64,000 nt of DNA. It comes from Atherinomorus stipes. Taxonomy: Eukaryota > Chordata > Actinopteri > Atheriniformes > Atherinidae. The position numbers and the translations under genes were made by a program. The DNA lies in contig JALJCO010001429.1 in assembly GCA_023101725.1 (NCBI GenBank), forward strand, positions 10,001 through 74,000, read 5' to 3'. The notes beneath the pieces were generated by a model that saw only the letters and a program-made list of their open reading frames with translations, searched no databases and was not told where the DNA came from. How positions within the stretch are numbered: position 1 is the stretch's first letter; each line of letters begins with the position of its first letter. Positions 23,901 to 38,600 of the stretch are shown one piece after another.

Positions 23901-26900
23901 CTGCTGTCAGAATTACTGTCTGAACAGCTGATGGGAACAACACGCACGCTGGTTTTATTTAGCTGCAGGGGGGGACTCCACCGGATCCTTCTGGCCTACA
24001 CTTCCCACAATGCTCTGGGTCAGCATCAGCGCTGGAACCAGACCTGGATGTGACATGAGTCCTGGTAGGCTGCTGAGGACTGAAGGATTCTGGTCGGTTT
24101 AGACCTGAACACCCTTTTTTCATTCTGTGCAAAAGATCAGAAACCAGATAGCGATTCATTTTCTGACATTCTGTCCAGGATTAGGAAAGCAGGAAAAACG
24201 AGTGTTTCGTAGGTTTCACATGAAAACGCCAGGATGTAGACGGACCGCATGCCTCTGGTTGGAGCATCTCCATCAGGAAGATGTGGGTGTGTAAACCGGC
24301 TCGCTGGGAGAGGCGTGTGTTCTGGACTCACCTGTTGCCGTCCGTGGCGATGCATTCAGGGAGCGCCAGCGAGCAGCCGAACAGCATGATGTGTCTGTAG
24401 CAGGACAATCTGCTGAGGTAGCTGAAGAACCTGCAATACACACCGCAGTCAGCACACGTTACACACAAGCATCTCCTCGTGAGCCCTGACTCCGCCTACT
24501 GATGCGTTACCGTAGCAACATCTCAACCTCTGAGCTCTTCACCACCGCGCTGGAGGAGGACAGCCACGTCTGGTTGTAGGGTAGCATGTGGCACTGAGGC
24601 TCAACGATCAGCTGGCAGCTTCCTGCAGACAGAAGCACAACGTGAGCAGAACGCCACCAACAAAGAACCACACACACACCCGACAAAGAACCACACACAC
24701 ACCCGACAAAGAACCACACACACACCCGACAAAGAACCACACACAGCCCCGACAAAGAACCACACACGCCTCTGACAAAGAACCACACACACACACCCGA
24801 CAAAGAACCACACACACCCCTGACCAAGAACCACACACTCCCCCGACAAAGAACCACACACACCCCAAACAAAAAACCACACAAACCCCAGACAAAGAAC
24901 CACACACACACCCGTCAAAGACCCCCCCACACACACACCCGACAAAGAACCACACACGCCCCCAACAAAGAACCACACACACACCCGACAAAGAACGACA
25001 CACAGCCCCAACAAAGAACCACACACGCCCCCAACAAAGAACCACACACACCCCTGACCAAGAAACACACACTTCCCCGACAAAGAACCACACACACACC
25101 ACACAAAAAACCACACAAACCCCAGACAAAGAACCACACACAACCCCGACAAAGAACCGCACATACTCCCAAAAAAAGAACTACACACGCCCCAGACAAA
25201 GAACCACACACACCCCACACAAAAAACCACACACACCCCCGACAAAGAACCACACACAACCCTGAAGAAAGAACCACACACCCCTCGACAAAGAACCACA
25301 CACACATGACAAAGAACCACACACTCCACTGACAAAGAACCACACACACCCCAAACAAAAAAACCACACACACACCGACAATGAACCGCACATGCCCCCA
25401 ACAACGAACCACACACACCCCTAAAAAAGAACCACACACATCCCGACAAAGAACCACACACACACACATGACAAAGAACCACACACAACCCTGAAGAAAG
25501 AACCACACACCCTTGACAAAGAACCACACACACACATGACAAAGAACCACACACAACCCTGAAGAAAGAACCACACACCCTTGACAAAGAACCACACACA
25601 CACATGACAAAGAACCACACACAACCCTGAAGAAAGAACCACACACCCTCGACAAAGAACCCCACAGACACATGACAAAGAACCACACACAACCCTGAAG
25701 AAAGAACCACACACCCTTGACAAAGAACCACACACACACATGACAAAGAACCACACACACCCCAAACAAAAAACCACACACTCCCCCAACAAAGAACCAC
25801 ACACGCCCCGACAAAGACCCACACACATCCCGACAAAGAGCCACACACGCCCTGACAAATAACCACACACACCCCCGCAAAGAACCACACACACCCCCAG
25901 GAAAGGGCCACACACACCCTCAACAAAGAACCACACAAAACCCCAGCAAAGAACCACACACACCCCCAAATTACAAACTGGTTGGCCTGCACTCCAGAAT
26001 CTGGCTGCTTAACTGGTCTGCCTGCAGTCCAGAGTCCTGCTGCTGAACTGGTCTGCCTGAAGTCCAGAACCCGGCTGCTGAACTGGTCCGCCTGCAGTCC
26101 AGAGTCCTACTGCTGAACTGGTCGGCTTGCAGTCCAGAGTCCTGCTGCTGAACTGGTCTGTCTGCAGTCCAGTGTCTGGCTGCTGAACCGGTCTGCCTGA
26201 AGTCCAGAGTCTGGTTGCTGAACTGGTCCGCCTGAAGTCCAGAGTCCTGCTGCTGAACTGGTCCGCCTGCAGTCCAGAGTCCTGCTGCTGAACTGGTCGG
26301 CCTGCAGTCCAGAACCCGGCTGCTGAACTGGTCCGCTTGCAGTCCAGAACCCGGCTGCTGAACTGGTCCGCCTGCAGTCCAGAGTCCTGCTGCTGAACTG
26401 GTCTGCCTGCAGTCCAAAGTTCTGCTGCTGAACTGGTCCGCCTGCAGTCCACAGTCCTGCTGCTGAACTGGTCCGCCCGCAGTCCAGAGTCCTGCTGCTG
26501 AACTGGTCCGCCCGCAGTCCAAAGTTCTGCTGCTGAACTGGTCGGTCTGCAGTCCAGAGTCCTGCTGAACTGGTCTGCAGTCCAGACCTTTCACCACCTC
26601 TGTCTCAGCTACAACCCACAACTGTCCCTGCCCACGTCCAACTTCCTGAAGGGAATTTATCGGAGGTCAGACATGTATTCTGTCTGGTGGTCAGGCAGTG
26701 TCCAATCAGAGTTCAGGACAGAGGTTTACTCTGGCTGGTGGCCAGGCAGCGTCCAATCAGAGTTCAGGACAGACATTTACTCTGGCTGGGGCCAGGCAGC
26801 GTCCAATCAGAGCACAGGACAGACTAAGGCTCATTAGCATTCACCTCAACTTCGAATTAATACAGACGGAGACACTGAAGGACAGCAGAGGACCAGAGAG

Positions 26901-26947
26901 AGACAGAGACGAGGAGATTGTTAACACAGACTGGACTGATTCATCAG

Positions 26948-26993
<46 letters not shown>

Positions 26994-29900
26994 ACCAAAC
27001 CTCTGCTCTTTCCAAGGATGCTCATTAGCATAATGCATGCTAACGGCCGTCTCTGGAACCTGAACCTAAACCTGGTTCTAACCTGAACCTAGTCTGTTCA
27101 TGCATGCTGCATGTCAGAGGAAGGGGAGAGAGTGAAGGATTATGGGATTTGTAGTTTCTTCTCTATCCTCCTCTATCTGTGACTCAGATGCAAACTTTTC
27201 CCTCAGAAGAGGCTTCATCTTCTTCCAGGAGGAGAACCACACTTCCCACAACCCCCTGCTGCTTCCTGCATACCTGCGTCAGGTGCTGGCGTGGTGCTGC
27301 TCGTCGGCCAGGCAGTGCTCAGTGATGTCACAGAGGCCAGCCAATCAGGAAGCTTTGTGTAGGGCCTGGTGGGTGTGGCCTGAGAGGAGGAGGCAGAAGG
27401 AGCAGCAGTGGTCGGGATGTGGTGCGTGATGTTGTTGCCCTGCTCTCCTAAAGATGAGGTGACATTTCCTGTCTCAAACAAGAAGGAGGAAGAGGAGGAG
27501 GACGAGGTGGAGGAAGAGGAAGGGTTGTTTGTGCTGTTGCTGTGGTAACCAGGGTTGCTGTCGGCCATGGGCTTTGGAGAGGGGAGGGGGCTGGAGTCCA
27601 GAAAGTTGCTGCCGAACATACCTGAGGAGGAAGATGGAGTCATTTTATACAGTAGAGTCCACGTTCCCATGGCAACCTGCCCTGGAACACAGACCGATGT
27701 TCTATCGCTGTTCTACAGATGTTCCCACAGATGTTATGTAAGTTCCTGCAGACGTTTTATCAACGTTCCTACAGATGTTTTACCAACGTTCCTACAGATG
27801 TTTTACCAACGTTCCTACAGATGTTTCACCAACGTTCCTACAGACGTTTTACCAACGTTCCTACAGATGCTTAACCAACGTTCCTACAGATGTTTTACCA
27901 ACGTTCCTACAGATGTTTTACCAACGTTCCTACAGATGTTTTACCAACGTTCCTACAGACGTTTTACCAACGTTTCTACAGACGTTTTACCAACGTTCCT
28001 ACAGATGTTTTACCAACGTTCCTACAGATGTTTAACCAACGTTCCTACAGATGTTTTACCAACGTTCCTACAGACATTTTACCAACGTTCCTACAGACGT
28101 TTTACCAACGTTCCTACAGACGTTTTACCAACGTTCCTACAGATGTTTTCCCAACGTTCCTACAGATGTTTCACCAACGTTCCTACAGACGTTTTATCAA
28201 CGTTCCTACAGACAGTTTTACCAACGTTCCTACAGATGTTTTACCAACGTTCCTACAGATGTTTTACCAACGTTCCTACAGATGTTTTACCAACGTTCCT
28301 ACAGACGTTTTACCAACGTTCCTACAGACGTTTTATCAACGTTCCTACAGATGTTTTACCAACGTTCCTACAGACGTTTTACCAACGTTCCTACAGACAT
28401 TTTAGCAACGTTCCTACAGACGCTTTACCAACGTTCCTACAGACGTTTTACCAACGTTCCTACAGACGTTTTATCAATGTTCCTACAGATGTTTTCCCAA
28501 CGTTCCTACAGATGTTTCACCAACGTTCCTACAGACGTTTTATCAACGTTCCTACAGATGTTTTACCAACGTTCCTACAGATGTTTTACCAACGTTCCTA
28601 CAGATGTTTTACCAACGTTCCTTCAGATGTTTTACCAACGTTCCTACAGACGTTTTACCAACGTTCCTACAGACGTTTTACCAACGTTCCTACAGACGTT
28701 TTACCAACGTTCCTTCAGATGTTTTACCAACGTTCCTACAGATGTTTTACCAACGTTCTTACAGACATTTTACCAACGTTCTTACAGACGTTTTAGCAAC
28801 GTTCCTACAGCCGTTTTACAAACGTTCCTACAGACGTTTTACCAACGTTTCTACAGATGTTTTACCAACGTTCTTACAGACGTTTTACCAACATTCCTAC
28901 AGACGTTTTACCAACGTTCCTACAGATGTTTTACCAACGTTCCTACAGATGTTTTACCAACGTTCCTACAGACGTTTTACCAACATTCCTACAGATGTTT
29001 TACCAACGTTCCTACAGATGTTTTACCAACGTTCTTACAGATGTTTTACCAACGTTCCTACAGATGTTTTACCAACGTTCTTACAGACGTTTTACCAACA
29101 TTCCTACAGATGTTTTACCAACGTTCCTACAGATGTTTTACCAACGTTCCTACAGACGTTTTACCAACATTCCTACAGATGTTTTACCAACGTTCCAACA
29201 GATGTTTTACCAACGTTCCTACAGACGTTTCACCAACGTTCCTACAGATGTTTTACCAACGTTCCTACAGATGTTTTACCAACGTTCTTACAGACGTTTT
29301 ACCAACGTTCTTACAGACGTTTTACCAACATTCCTACAGATGTTTTACCAACGTTCCTACAGATGTTTTACCAACGTTCTTACAGACGTTTTACCAACAT
29401 TCCTACAGATGTTTTACCAACGTTCCAACAGATGTTTTACCAACGTTCCTACAGACGTTTCACCAACGTTCCTACAGATGTTTTACCAACGTTCCTACAG
29501 ATGTTTTACCAACGTTCTTACAGACGTTTTACCAACGTTCTTACAGACGTTTTACCAACATTCCTACAGATGTTTTACCAACGTTCCTACAGATGTTTTA
29601 CCAACGTTCTTACAGACATTTTACCAACATTCCTACAGATGTTTTACCAACGTTCCAACAGATGTTTTACCAACGTTCCTACAGACGTTTCACCAACGTT
29701 CCTACAGATGTTTTACCAACGTTCCTACAGACGTTTCACCAACGTTCCTACAGACATTTTACAGACGTTCCTACGGGTGTTTTAGCTACGTTCCTACAGA
29801 CATTTTACCAACGTTCCTACAGACATTTTACCAACGTTCTTACAGACGTTTTACCAACGTTTCTACAGATGTTTTACCAACGTTCCTACAGACGTTTTTG

Positions 29901-30141
29901 ACAACATTCCTACAGACGTTCCACCAATCTTCTACCAGATGTTCCTACTTATGTTCCACCAGATGTTTTACATACGTTCCTACAGATGTTCCTACAGATG
30001 TTCCCACAGAGCACTGCATTCTTCAGCTGCAAATAGACCTTGTCTTGTCGTGTCACATGTTTTGCCTCGTTCTGCGGTTTCTGGAGAACGTTGCAACATA
30101 AGCCCACATGGTTCATATCATGAGTCATCCTCCCACCATAA

Positions 30142-30198
<57 letters not shown>

Positions 30199-32129
30199 TT
30201 CTCTGGAGAAAGTTCCAGATATGTAAAATCCTCAGTAGGAATCACTGATTGAAACTAAAATCTGGTTCAGTCATGGAAGCGGCTGCTGTGATGGAACTGG
30301 AGCTGTCAATCATCCGTTCAGATTCCTGATTCCTGTAACGTCTGATAAAAGCTTCAGAAGGACGGCAGAGGGTGGACGAGGAAGACGAGGAAGTGAGGAG
30401 AACTGATGTTCTGCCACCTCCTCATTCATTTCTACCAGAAATACACGCAGCTGCTCGGTGTGTGTGAGAGACAGATAAACGGTGATGTGGCTGCTTCACC
30501 ATGGCAACCGAGTCACGCTGACACCAATGAGACTCCTAAACATTTTCCACGTTGTGTCACTAAAGATGAAACACTAATGTTCGTCTGTCACCGCTGCTGT
30601 CAGTCTAATGACCCGTCCGTTTCAGCTTAGACTTCCGATGCTCCTGGTCCGACTCCTCACCCTGGTCAGGTTTGTTCTGACACGACTCCTACATCCTACG
30701 TCAGAATTTACCCAGAGCGTAGTAAATTCTGACGCCGACTCCAGAGTTCTGGGTCGATTCTGATGCCGACTCCAGAGTTCTGGGTCAGTTCCAATGCAGA
30801 TTCCAGAGTTCTGGGTTGATTCTGATGCCGACTCCAGAGTTCTGGGTTGATTCTGATGCCGACTCCAGAGTTCTGGGTTGATTCTGACGCCGACTCCAGA
30901 GTTCTGGGTCAGTTCCTGTACAGATTCCAGAGTTCTGGGTCGGTTCAAATGCCGACTCCAGAGTTCTGGGTAAATTCTGACGCCGACTCCAGAGTTCTGG
31001 GTTGATTCTGATGCTGACTCCAGAGTTCTGGGTCGGTTCAAATGCCGACTCCAGAGTTCTGGGTAAATTCTGACGCCGACTCCAGAGTTCTGGGTCGGTT
31101 CAAATGCCGACTCCAGAGTTCTGGGTAAATTCTGACGCCGACTCCAGAGTTCTGGGTTGATTCTGATGCTGACTCCAGAGTTCTGGGTCGATTCTGATGC
31201 TGACTCCAGAGTTCTGGGTCGATTCCAATGCAGATTCCAGAGTTCTGGGTCAGTTCCAATGCCGACTCCAGAGTTCTGGGTCAGTTCCAATGCCGACTCC
31301 AGAGTTCTCGGTCAGTGCCAATGCCGACTCCAGAGTTCTGGGTCAGTTCCTGTACAGATTCCAGAGTTCTGGGTCGATTCCAATGCCGACTCCAGAGTTC
31401 TGGGTCGATTCTAATGCAGACTCCAGAGTTCTGGGTCAGTTCCTGTACAGATTCCAGAGTTCTGGGTCGATTCCAATGCCGACTCCAGAGTTCTGGGTCG
31501 GTTCCAATGCCGACTCCAGAGTTCTGGGTCAGTTCCTGTACAGATTCCAGAGTTCTGGGTCAATTCCAATGCCGACTCCAGAGTTCTGGGTCGGTTCCAA
31601 TGCCGACTCCAGAGTTCTGGGTCGGTTCCAATGCCGACTCCAGAGTTCTGGGTCAGTTCCTGTACAGATTCAAGAGTTCTGGGTCGATTCTGACGATGAC
31701 TCCAGAGTTCTGGGTCAGTTCCTGTACAGATTCAAGAGTTCTGGGTCGATTCTGACGATGACTCCAGAGTTCTGGGTCAGTTCTTGTACAGATTCAAGAG
31801 TTCTGGGTCGATTCTAATGCTGACTCCAGAGTTTTGGGTCAGTTCTTGTACAGATTCAAGAGTTCTGGGTCAATTCTGACGACGACTCCAGAGTTCTGGG
31901 TCAATTCTGACGCAGAATCCAGAGTTCTGGATCGGTTCTTGTACAGACTCCGGAGTTCTGGGTTGATTCTGACGCCGACTCCAGAGTTCTGGGTCGATTC
32001 TGATGCCGACTCCAGAGTTCTGGGTCGATTCTGATGCCGACTCTGGAGTTCTGGGTTGGGTTCTAACACCTGGTCTCGGTTAAATGGTTAAATGTAAAAC
32101 CCTGACACGAAGGCATTAGAACCGGGACA

Positions 32130-32186
<57 letters not shown>

Positions 32187-32649
32187 ACACAGCATCAATT
32201 GTTTGAGACACATGATGTGACAACAGCTGCAGAGGAGGAGAGGAGAAAAGAAAAGAAGAGGAGGTGGAGGTCTGACAGGCTTCACTGGAAGAGAAAAAAT
32301 AGATTCAAGTAAATGAGAAAAAAGAAACAAGAAAGAAACAAAAAAGAAAAAGAAACGGAAACAGAAAGAGGATAAAAACAGAAGAGAAGAAGGATTGGAG
32401 GAAAGGAGGGAGAGATGTATAGAAAGACCAGAACAGATGAGTGTAAAGAGAAAGAGAACAGAAAAAAGGAGAGGATGAGGTGTGAGGAGGAGTGGAAACA
32501 GAGAAGAGGGATGAGAGGAGGAGGAGGAGGAGGAGGAGGAGGCGACTCTTTTACTACCTGTGTAAATATCCGACATTCTTTCAGTGAGTGTGAGCCGGCT
32601 GCTGATTGGCTGAGGACATCTCGCTGTCATGGCGACCAGATAAAGCACT

Positions 32650-32689
<40 letters not shown>

Positions 32690-35600
32690 TATGTGTGTCA
32701 TCTCTCCTCCTACACACTGTCCTCCATCAGTCTCATCACTCCATCATTTTCCCCTTTCCTTTTAGAAGAGAGAAGGGGAAGAAAGGATGGAGGGAGGTCT
32801 GAGAAAGAAGAGTAGACGGATGAAAAGGGTCAGAAAAAGGAAAGAAGAAAAGAAAGAAAGGAAAAGAAGAGAGGGATGACACAAACGAAAGGAAGTAAAA
32901 ACGATAAAAGGCCAAATGAAGTGTGGATGAGAGGAGAAAGGGAACGAAGGAGAAAATGAATGAACTGAGGGATTACAGAGTAGAAGAGTGGAAAGAGGGA
33001 AAAAAAAAAAAAAAAAAAAGGAAGAAACAAGAAGCGAAAAAGTTGGATGAAAGGAAAAAAATGAGTGGTTGAAATAAAGGAATGCAAGTATTTCACTTTT
33101 TCTTCTGTCTTTCACCAACCCATCTCCCTCCATCCTGTCCTCCTCCCTCCATCATCATGTGGTGCTGGGGAGTGCACGTGCGCATGCGTGAGTGCACGTG
33201 TGCGTGCATGTGTGCGTGCATGTGCGGGTACCGGTCAGGGCCAGGACCAGCAGCAGCATCCCGGCCAGCAGGCTCACGGTGGGGATCAGGATGTAGAGGA
33301 GAAGCCGCAGCTGATTGGTGGACTGGAGCTTGTGAGGACACGTCCCCCCGTCCATCCTCGCCTCGGGTCCTCGGGTCTGTGGGGGGACACGGTGACACCC
33401 GGTCAGACACACTTCAGGATGTGGGTCATGTGGGGATGTGTGGAGGTCTGGCCCTTTAAGGCCCCCCCCCCCCCATACACATCACACCCAGGTTATTTTT
33501 ACTGATGGGGGGGGGTCCTCAGAGTTTCCGTTGGACTCGTCGGAGTTATTTTTGAGGCGATGTGACGATGAGATGACACTCGACACCACACAGCAGCCTC
33601 CCTGCTTTAAACATTGCTCGCTCCACCTCTCTCTCTCTGTTTATTCCATCCATCATTCACCTGATCAATAACATGATTGATATCCTGATCAATCACCTGA
33701 CTGATAATCTGATCAATAATCTAACTGAAGATTGATTCCACTTCCAAACACCAACTCTTTACTAATGTGTCAACATGAACAGCTGCTGATGCTCCAACAC
33801 GATGACGGCTGAAAAAGAAAAGATGCAGCCCTCGTTACCTCAGCCTCGTTAACTTAGTCTCGTTTAATCAACCTCGTTACCTCAGTCTTGTTAACTTAGT
33901 CGTTTACTCAACCTCGTTACCTCAGCCTTGTTAACTTAGTCTTGTTTACTCAACCTCGTTACCTCAGCCTTGTTAACTTAGTCGTTTACTCAACCTCGTT
34001 ACCTCAGCCTTGTTAACTTAGTCTTGTTTACTCAACCTCGTTACCTCAGCCTTGTTAACTTAGTCGTTTACTCAACCTCGTTACCTCAGCCTAGTTAACT
34101 TAGTCTTGTTTACTCAACCTCGTTACCTCAGCCTTGTTAACTTAGTCGTTTACTCAACCTCGTTACCTCAGCCTAGTTAACTTAGTCGTTTACTCAACCT
34201 CGTTACCTCAGCCTTGTTAACTTATTCTTGTTTACTCAACCTCGTTACCTCAGCCTTGTTAACTTAGTCGTTTACTCAACCTCGTTACCTCAGCCTAGTT
34301 AACTTAGTCGTTTACTCAACCTCGTTACCTCAGCCTTGTTAACTTAGTCTTGTTTACTCAACCTCGTTACCTCAGCATAGTTAACTTAGTCGTTTACTCA
34401 ACCTCGTTACCTCAGCATAGTTAACTTAGTCTTGTTTACTCAACCTCATTACCTCAGCATAGTTAACTTAGTCTTGTTTACTCAACCTCGTTACCTCAGC
34501 ATAGTTAACTTAGTCTTGTTTACTCAACCTCGTTACCTCAGCATAGTTAACTTAGTCTTGTTTACTCAACCTCGTTACCTTAGCATAGTTAACTTAGTCT
34601 TGTTTACTCAACCTCGTTACCTCAGCATAGTTAACTTAGTCGTTTACTCAACCTCGTTACCTCAGCCTTGTTAACTTAGTCTTGTTTACTCAACCTTGTT
34701 ACCTCAGCATAGTTAACTTAGTCGTTTACTCAACCTCGTTACCTCAGCATAGTTAACTTAGTCTTGTTTACTCAACCTCGTTACCTCAGCATAGTTAACT
34801 TAGTCTTGTTTACTCAACCTCGTTACCTCAGCATAGTTAACTTAGTCGTTTACTCAACCTCGTTACCTCAGCCTTGTTAACTTAGTCGTTTACTCAACCT
34901 CGTTACCTCAGCCTAGTTAACTTAGTCGTTTACTCAACCTCTCGTTACCTCAGCCTTGTTAACTTAGTCTTGTTTACTCAACCTCGTTACCTCAGCCTTG
35001 TTAACTTAGTCGTTTACTCAACCTCGTTACCTCAGCCTAGTTAACTTAGTCGTTTACTCAACCTCGTTACCTCAGCCTTGTTAACTTAGTCTTGTTTACT
35101 CAACCTCGTTACCTCAGCATAGTTAACTTAGTCGTTTACTCAACCTCGTTACCTCAGCATAGTTAACTTAGTCTTGTTTACTCAACCTCATTACCTCAGC
35201 ATAGTTAACTTAGTCTTGTTTACTCAACCTCGTTACCTCAGCATAGTTAACTTAGTCTTGTTTACGCAACCTCGTTACCTCAGCATAGTTAACTTAGTCT
35301 TGTTTACGCAACCTCGTTACCTCAGCATAGTTAACTTAGTCTTGTTTACGCAACCTCGTTACCTCAGCATAGTTAACTTAGTCGTTTACTCAACCTCGTT
35401 ACCTCAGCCTTGTTAACTTAGTCTTGTTTACTCAACCTTGTTACCTCAGCATAGTTAACTTAGTCGTTTACTCAACCTCGTTACCTCAGCATAGTTAACT
35501 TAGTCTTGTTTACTCAACCTCGTTACCTCAGCATAGTTAACTTAGTCTTGTTTACTCAACCTCGTTACCTCAGCATAGTTAACTTAGTCGTTTACTCAAC

Positions 35601-38600
35601 CTCGTTACCTCAGCCTTGTTAACTTAGTCGTTTACTCAACCTCGTTACCTCAGCCTTGTTAACTTAGTCTTGTTTACTCAACCTCGTTACCTCAGCATAG
35701 TTAACTTAGTCTTGTTTACTCAACCTTGTTACCTCAGCCTTGTTAACTTAGTCTTGTTTACTCAACCTCGTTACCTCAGCCTTGTTTACTTGGTCTTGTT
35801 TACTCAACCTTGTTACCTCAGCCTTGTTTACTTGGTCTTGTTTACTCAACCTCGTTACCTCAGCCTTGTTTACTTGGTCTTGTTTACTCAACCTCGTTGA
35901 CTCAGCATAGTTATCTTAGCCTCGTTTACGTGACCTCGTTACCTCTGCCTTGTTTACTTGGTCTTGTTTACTCAACCTCGTTACTCAGACTTGTTACTTA
36001 GTCTTGTTTACTCAACCTCGTTACCTCAGCCTTGTTTACTTAGTGTTTTTTACTTAACCTCGTTACCTCAGCTTTGCTAACTTGGTCTTCTTTACTCAAC
36101 CTCGTTGACTTTTCCTCATAGTTAACTTAACCTCGTTTAACTCAACCTTGTTACCTCAGCCTTGTTTACTTGGTCTTGTTTTCTCAACCTAGTTGACATC
36201 CTCGTTTCCTCAGCCTCGTTAACTTGGCCTCGTTTACTCAACCTCATTATCTCAGCATTGTTTACTTGGTGTTGTTTACTCAACCTCGTTACCTCAGCAT
36301 AGTTGACTTTTCCTCATTTACTCAACCTCGTTACCTCTGCATTGTTTACTAGGTCTTGTTTACTAAATCTCGTTACCACAGCTTAGTTTACTTGGTCTTG
36401 TTAAATCAACCTCGTTACCTCAGACTTGTTTACTTGGCCTCATTTACTCAACCTCGTTACCTCTGCCTTGTTTACTAGGTCTTGTTTACTCAACCTCATT
36501 GACTTTTCCTCATTTACTCAACCTCGTTAACTCAACCTTGTTACCTCAGCCTTGTTAACTTGGTCTTGTTTACTTAACCTCGTTACCTCAGCCTTGTTAA
36601 CTTGGTCTTGTTTACTTAACCTCGTTACCTCAGCCTTGTTTACTTGGTCTTGTTTTCTCAACCTAGTTGACATTTCCTCGTTTACTCAACCTCATTATCT
36701 CAGCCTTGTTAATTTGGTGTTGTTTACTCAACCTTATTAACTGTTACTAGTTTAATCAACCTCGTTACCTCAGCCTTGTTTACTTGGTCTTGTTTACTCA
36801 ACCTAGTTGACATTTCCTCGTTTACTCAACCTCGTTAACTTCCTCGTTTACTCAACCTCATTATCTCAGCCTTGTTAACTTGGTCTTCTTTACTCAACCT
36901 TGTTAACTCTTACTCGTTTACTCAACCTCGTTACCTCAGCCTTGTTAACTTGGTGTTGTTTACTCAACCTTGTTGCCTTTTCCTCGTTTACTCAACCTCA
37001 TTAACTGTTACTAGTTTAATCAACCTTGTTACCTCAGCCTTGTTAACTTGGTCTTTTTTACTCAACCTCATTAACTCTTACTCGTTTACTCAATCTCGTT
37101 ACCTCAGCCTTTTTCATTCTTCCTGGTTTATTCGACCTCTTTAACTTTGCCTTGTTTAATCAATCTTGTTTCCTCAGCCTCGTTTACTTAGCCTTGTTAA
37201 CTCGGCATCATTAACTCTGCCTCGGTTACTCATTTAGTTTATTCAGCTTCATTAACTTTTCCTAGTTTACTTTATTTTGTTTACTTGGCCTCAGTAGCTC
37301 TGCCTGGTTTACTGATCCTTGTTAACTCAGCCTCGTCAACTTAGCCTCATTACTCTGCCTCATTAACTCTGCCTCATTAACTCAGCCATATAAACTCATC
37401 CTTGTTAACTCTACCTCGTTAACTCTGCCTCGTTTACATGGCCTCGTTAATTAGCCTTGTTAACTCGGTCTAATGAGTCAGTTTAAGCTGAAGGCTTCTC
37501 TCCACTGCAGATCCTCATCAGTCAGTAAAGTTTGAGGGAAAGTCCTGTCTTCATCAGGGTATTCACCTTATTTAGCCCCGCCCACTTCTAAACGTCCTCG
37601 TTTTCCGGAATGTGTTGACATTTCCGGTCACTAGCTGCTGCTCGCACACAGTTGCACACGTAGCGAAATGCAGCGACTTAGTTGGAAAGAAACTAACCAA
37701 ACTATTTTTTAAAAATTCCTATGAAGTTTAATAAAGTCACCAAGTGGGGGATGGATGCAGATTTGGAATATTAAGCGTGAAAAACTCTGCTGTAAACTGG
37801 ATTAGCATGTGGTGCTCTGTAGTGAACATCACACACTGATCAGAAGAGAGATGAGCTGTGATCTGTCTGCTATTACTGTTAAGTGTGTGGGGTTAAATCT
37901 GTGCAGGTTAGAAAAGTCCGGTAACACCTGACAGTATTAAAGTCGTCACCTCCTGTAGTTTATGCTTCGTATCGTAACGTAATAATAAAATCATCATGAA
38001 TAATTTCCCCAATGCTAAAATGTACTGAACATGAAAACTTAACTGGTAATTGACGCCAAAGTCAGATTTCGGGTCATGATATACCTGATGCATGCATAAA
38101 TCTGCATGAGTTGAGCTCGGAGGTCTGAGTTAGTATGAACATGATAATATGTCTGTGAGATCAGCTGATGTCATGTCAACAGGCTGAGATCAGGTTGCTG
38201 CAGAGATGTTCAGCTGACTTTAACATGTTCAGTACCAAGAGACGCTGAGATTTAAAAAGGGAAAAAAGCAGGAAGTTATTTTATAAGACAAACAATTCAA
38301 GCAGGAGGGGGGGGGGGGGGGCGCAAACCCTAACCCTAACAGCAGCCCGCAATATTCGGTTGAAATAATCGTAGTCATGGTTAAAGAACTGTTTCATGTC
38401 AGTGATACACTGGTGAAAATTGCTATGAATTGCTACGCATGCAAATAGCAAATGTCAACACAACCGGAAGTCAAATGGCCCCGCCCTTGCAAGTCGCCAA
38501 AATAAGGTGAATACACCATTTACCGCATCCTTTAGTGGCTTTCTTATCACGCAAACAGTGAGAAGCAACCTGAGCCACTTCAAAATGGTGGACCGAACCA

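Noticed and set aside
24588..25992. 463-codon Cys-rich minus frame and a His/Thr-rich plus frame
   Set aside because: They arise from the roughly 20-bp CACACA-type array in corin intron 3.
27555..30101. 413 to 616 codon frames with [14 protein letters not shown] periods
   Set aside because: They arise from the 23-bp array in corin intron 2, equally open in three frames.
38325..38340. Interstitial telomere repeat
   Set aside because: Only about two CCCTAA units are present beside a G run, which is too short to support a telomeric origin.
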